A model generated the notes under the pieces. The model saw nothing but the letters and a program-made list of their open reading frames with translations. It was not told the DNA's origin and searched no databases. This document shows positions 39,702 to 39,901 of a stretch of 39,901 bases of DNA, in pieces. The stretch covers positions 1 through 39,901 of the forward strand of contig NXFV01000643.1 of assembly GCA_002803225.1 (NCBI GenBank), written 5' to 3'. This stretch comes from Gamarada debralockiae (Eukaryota; Ascomycota; Leotiomycetes; Helotiales; Hyphodiscaceae). The position numbers were made by a program, and so were the translations under genes. Each line of letters opens with the position of its first letter. The first letter of the stretch is position 1.

Positions 39702-39901
39702 TATAACTTCGGTGGTGATGGTTACAGGGCGGATGCGTGGATTCAGAATCGTCACTTGCACATCAAAGGCCGAGCACAGTCTGTATCAGCTTAGGTCGCA
39801 AGAATATCGATGGCAGGAGGAGATGTGTATAAACTGGTGCACCAGGGGGTGTACTAATTGATGACGGATTTGTCAGCAGCCAGAACACCAAAAACCGCGT
39901 A
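39702..39901. other. Upstream region of the FAD oxidoreductase
   Basis: Short 5' flank to the end of the window. Presumably holds the promoter; no element stands out. Confidence 0.35.

Overview
This window looks like nuclear DNA from a filamentous ascomycete (Pezizomycotina). Genes carry short introns of about 50-80 bases with GTAAGT-type donors. They include typical mould families: HET/NACHT/WD40 proteins, medium-chain reductases, a berberine-bridge-type flavoenzyme and a GFA enzyme. Class Leotiomycetes is my guess from resemblance of several unnamed proteins, and I hold it weakly. I see no rRNA, convincing tRNA, CRISPR or bacterial-style operon.

The region is gene-poor and heavily decayed, like an accessory or transposon-rich island. 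Apparently intact genes, left to right: a GFA-type zinc protein (2392-2895, -), an F-box-like protein (6534-7637, +), a zinc-independent enoyl-reductase-like MDR protein (10778-11958, +), a secreted metallo-beta-lactamase-fold hydrolase (15990-17018, -), a PIG3-type quinone oxidoreductase (18291-19501, +), a TPR protein (24491-25192, -), a P-loop GTPase with a coiled-coil tail (29791-30990, +), a SENP8-like protein lacking its catalytic His and Cys (31233-31984, +), and a membrane-anchored FAD oxidoreductase (37995-39701, -). Several hypothetical ORFs lie among them.

Broken genes are just as prominent. They are a helical N-terminal-domain protein of the NLR (STAND) type (4915-6054), a HET-NACHT-WD40 NLR (12897-15706), a flavin prenyltransferase Pad1/UbiX (20027-20926), an orphan ABCA-type ATPase exon (23095-23395), a DUF3435 tyrosine-recombinase-like C-terminus (25960-26879), a Tc1/mariner-like HTH fragment (35079-35255) and a short-chain dehydrogenase (35821-36942). 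Many of their stop codons can be explained by C-to-T (or G-to-A) transitions, which fits RIP-like mutation or simple ageing.

The most unusual object is the 329-codon ORF at 12897-13886. Its first ~60 residues look like the start of an unrelated fungal nucleotidyltransferase-like protein, and the rest is a HET domain lacking its N-terminal half plus the start of a NACHT domain. A 139-bp MITE-like element (37411-37549), a related pair of LTR-like repeats, two CAGTAGAA-type element ends and several tandem repeats support the mobile-element picture. I see no clear co-regulated pathway: the oxidoreductases are scattered among debris and do not form an obvious biosynthetic cluster.
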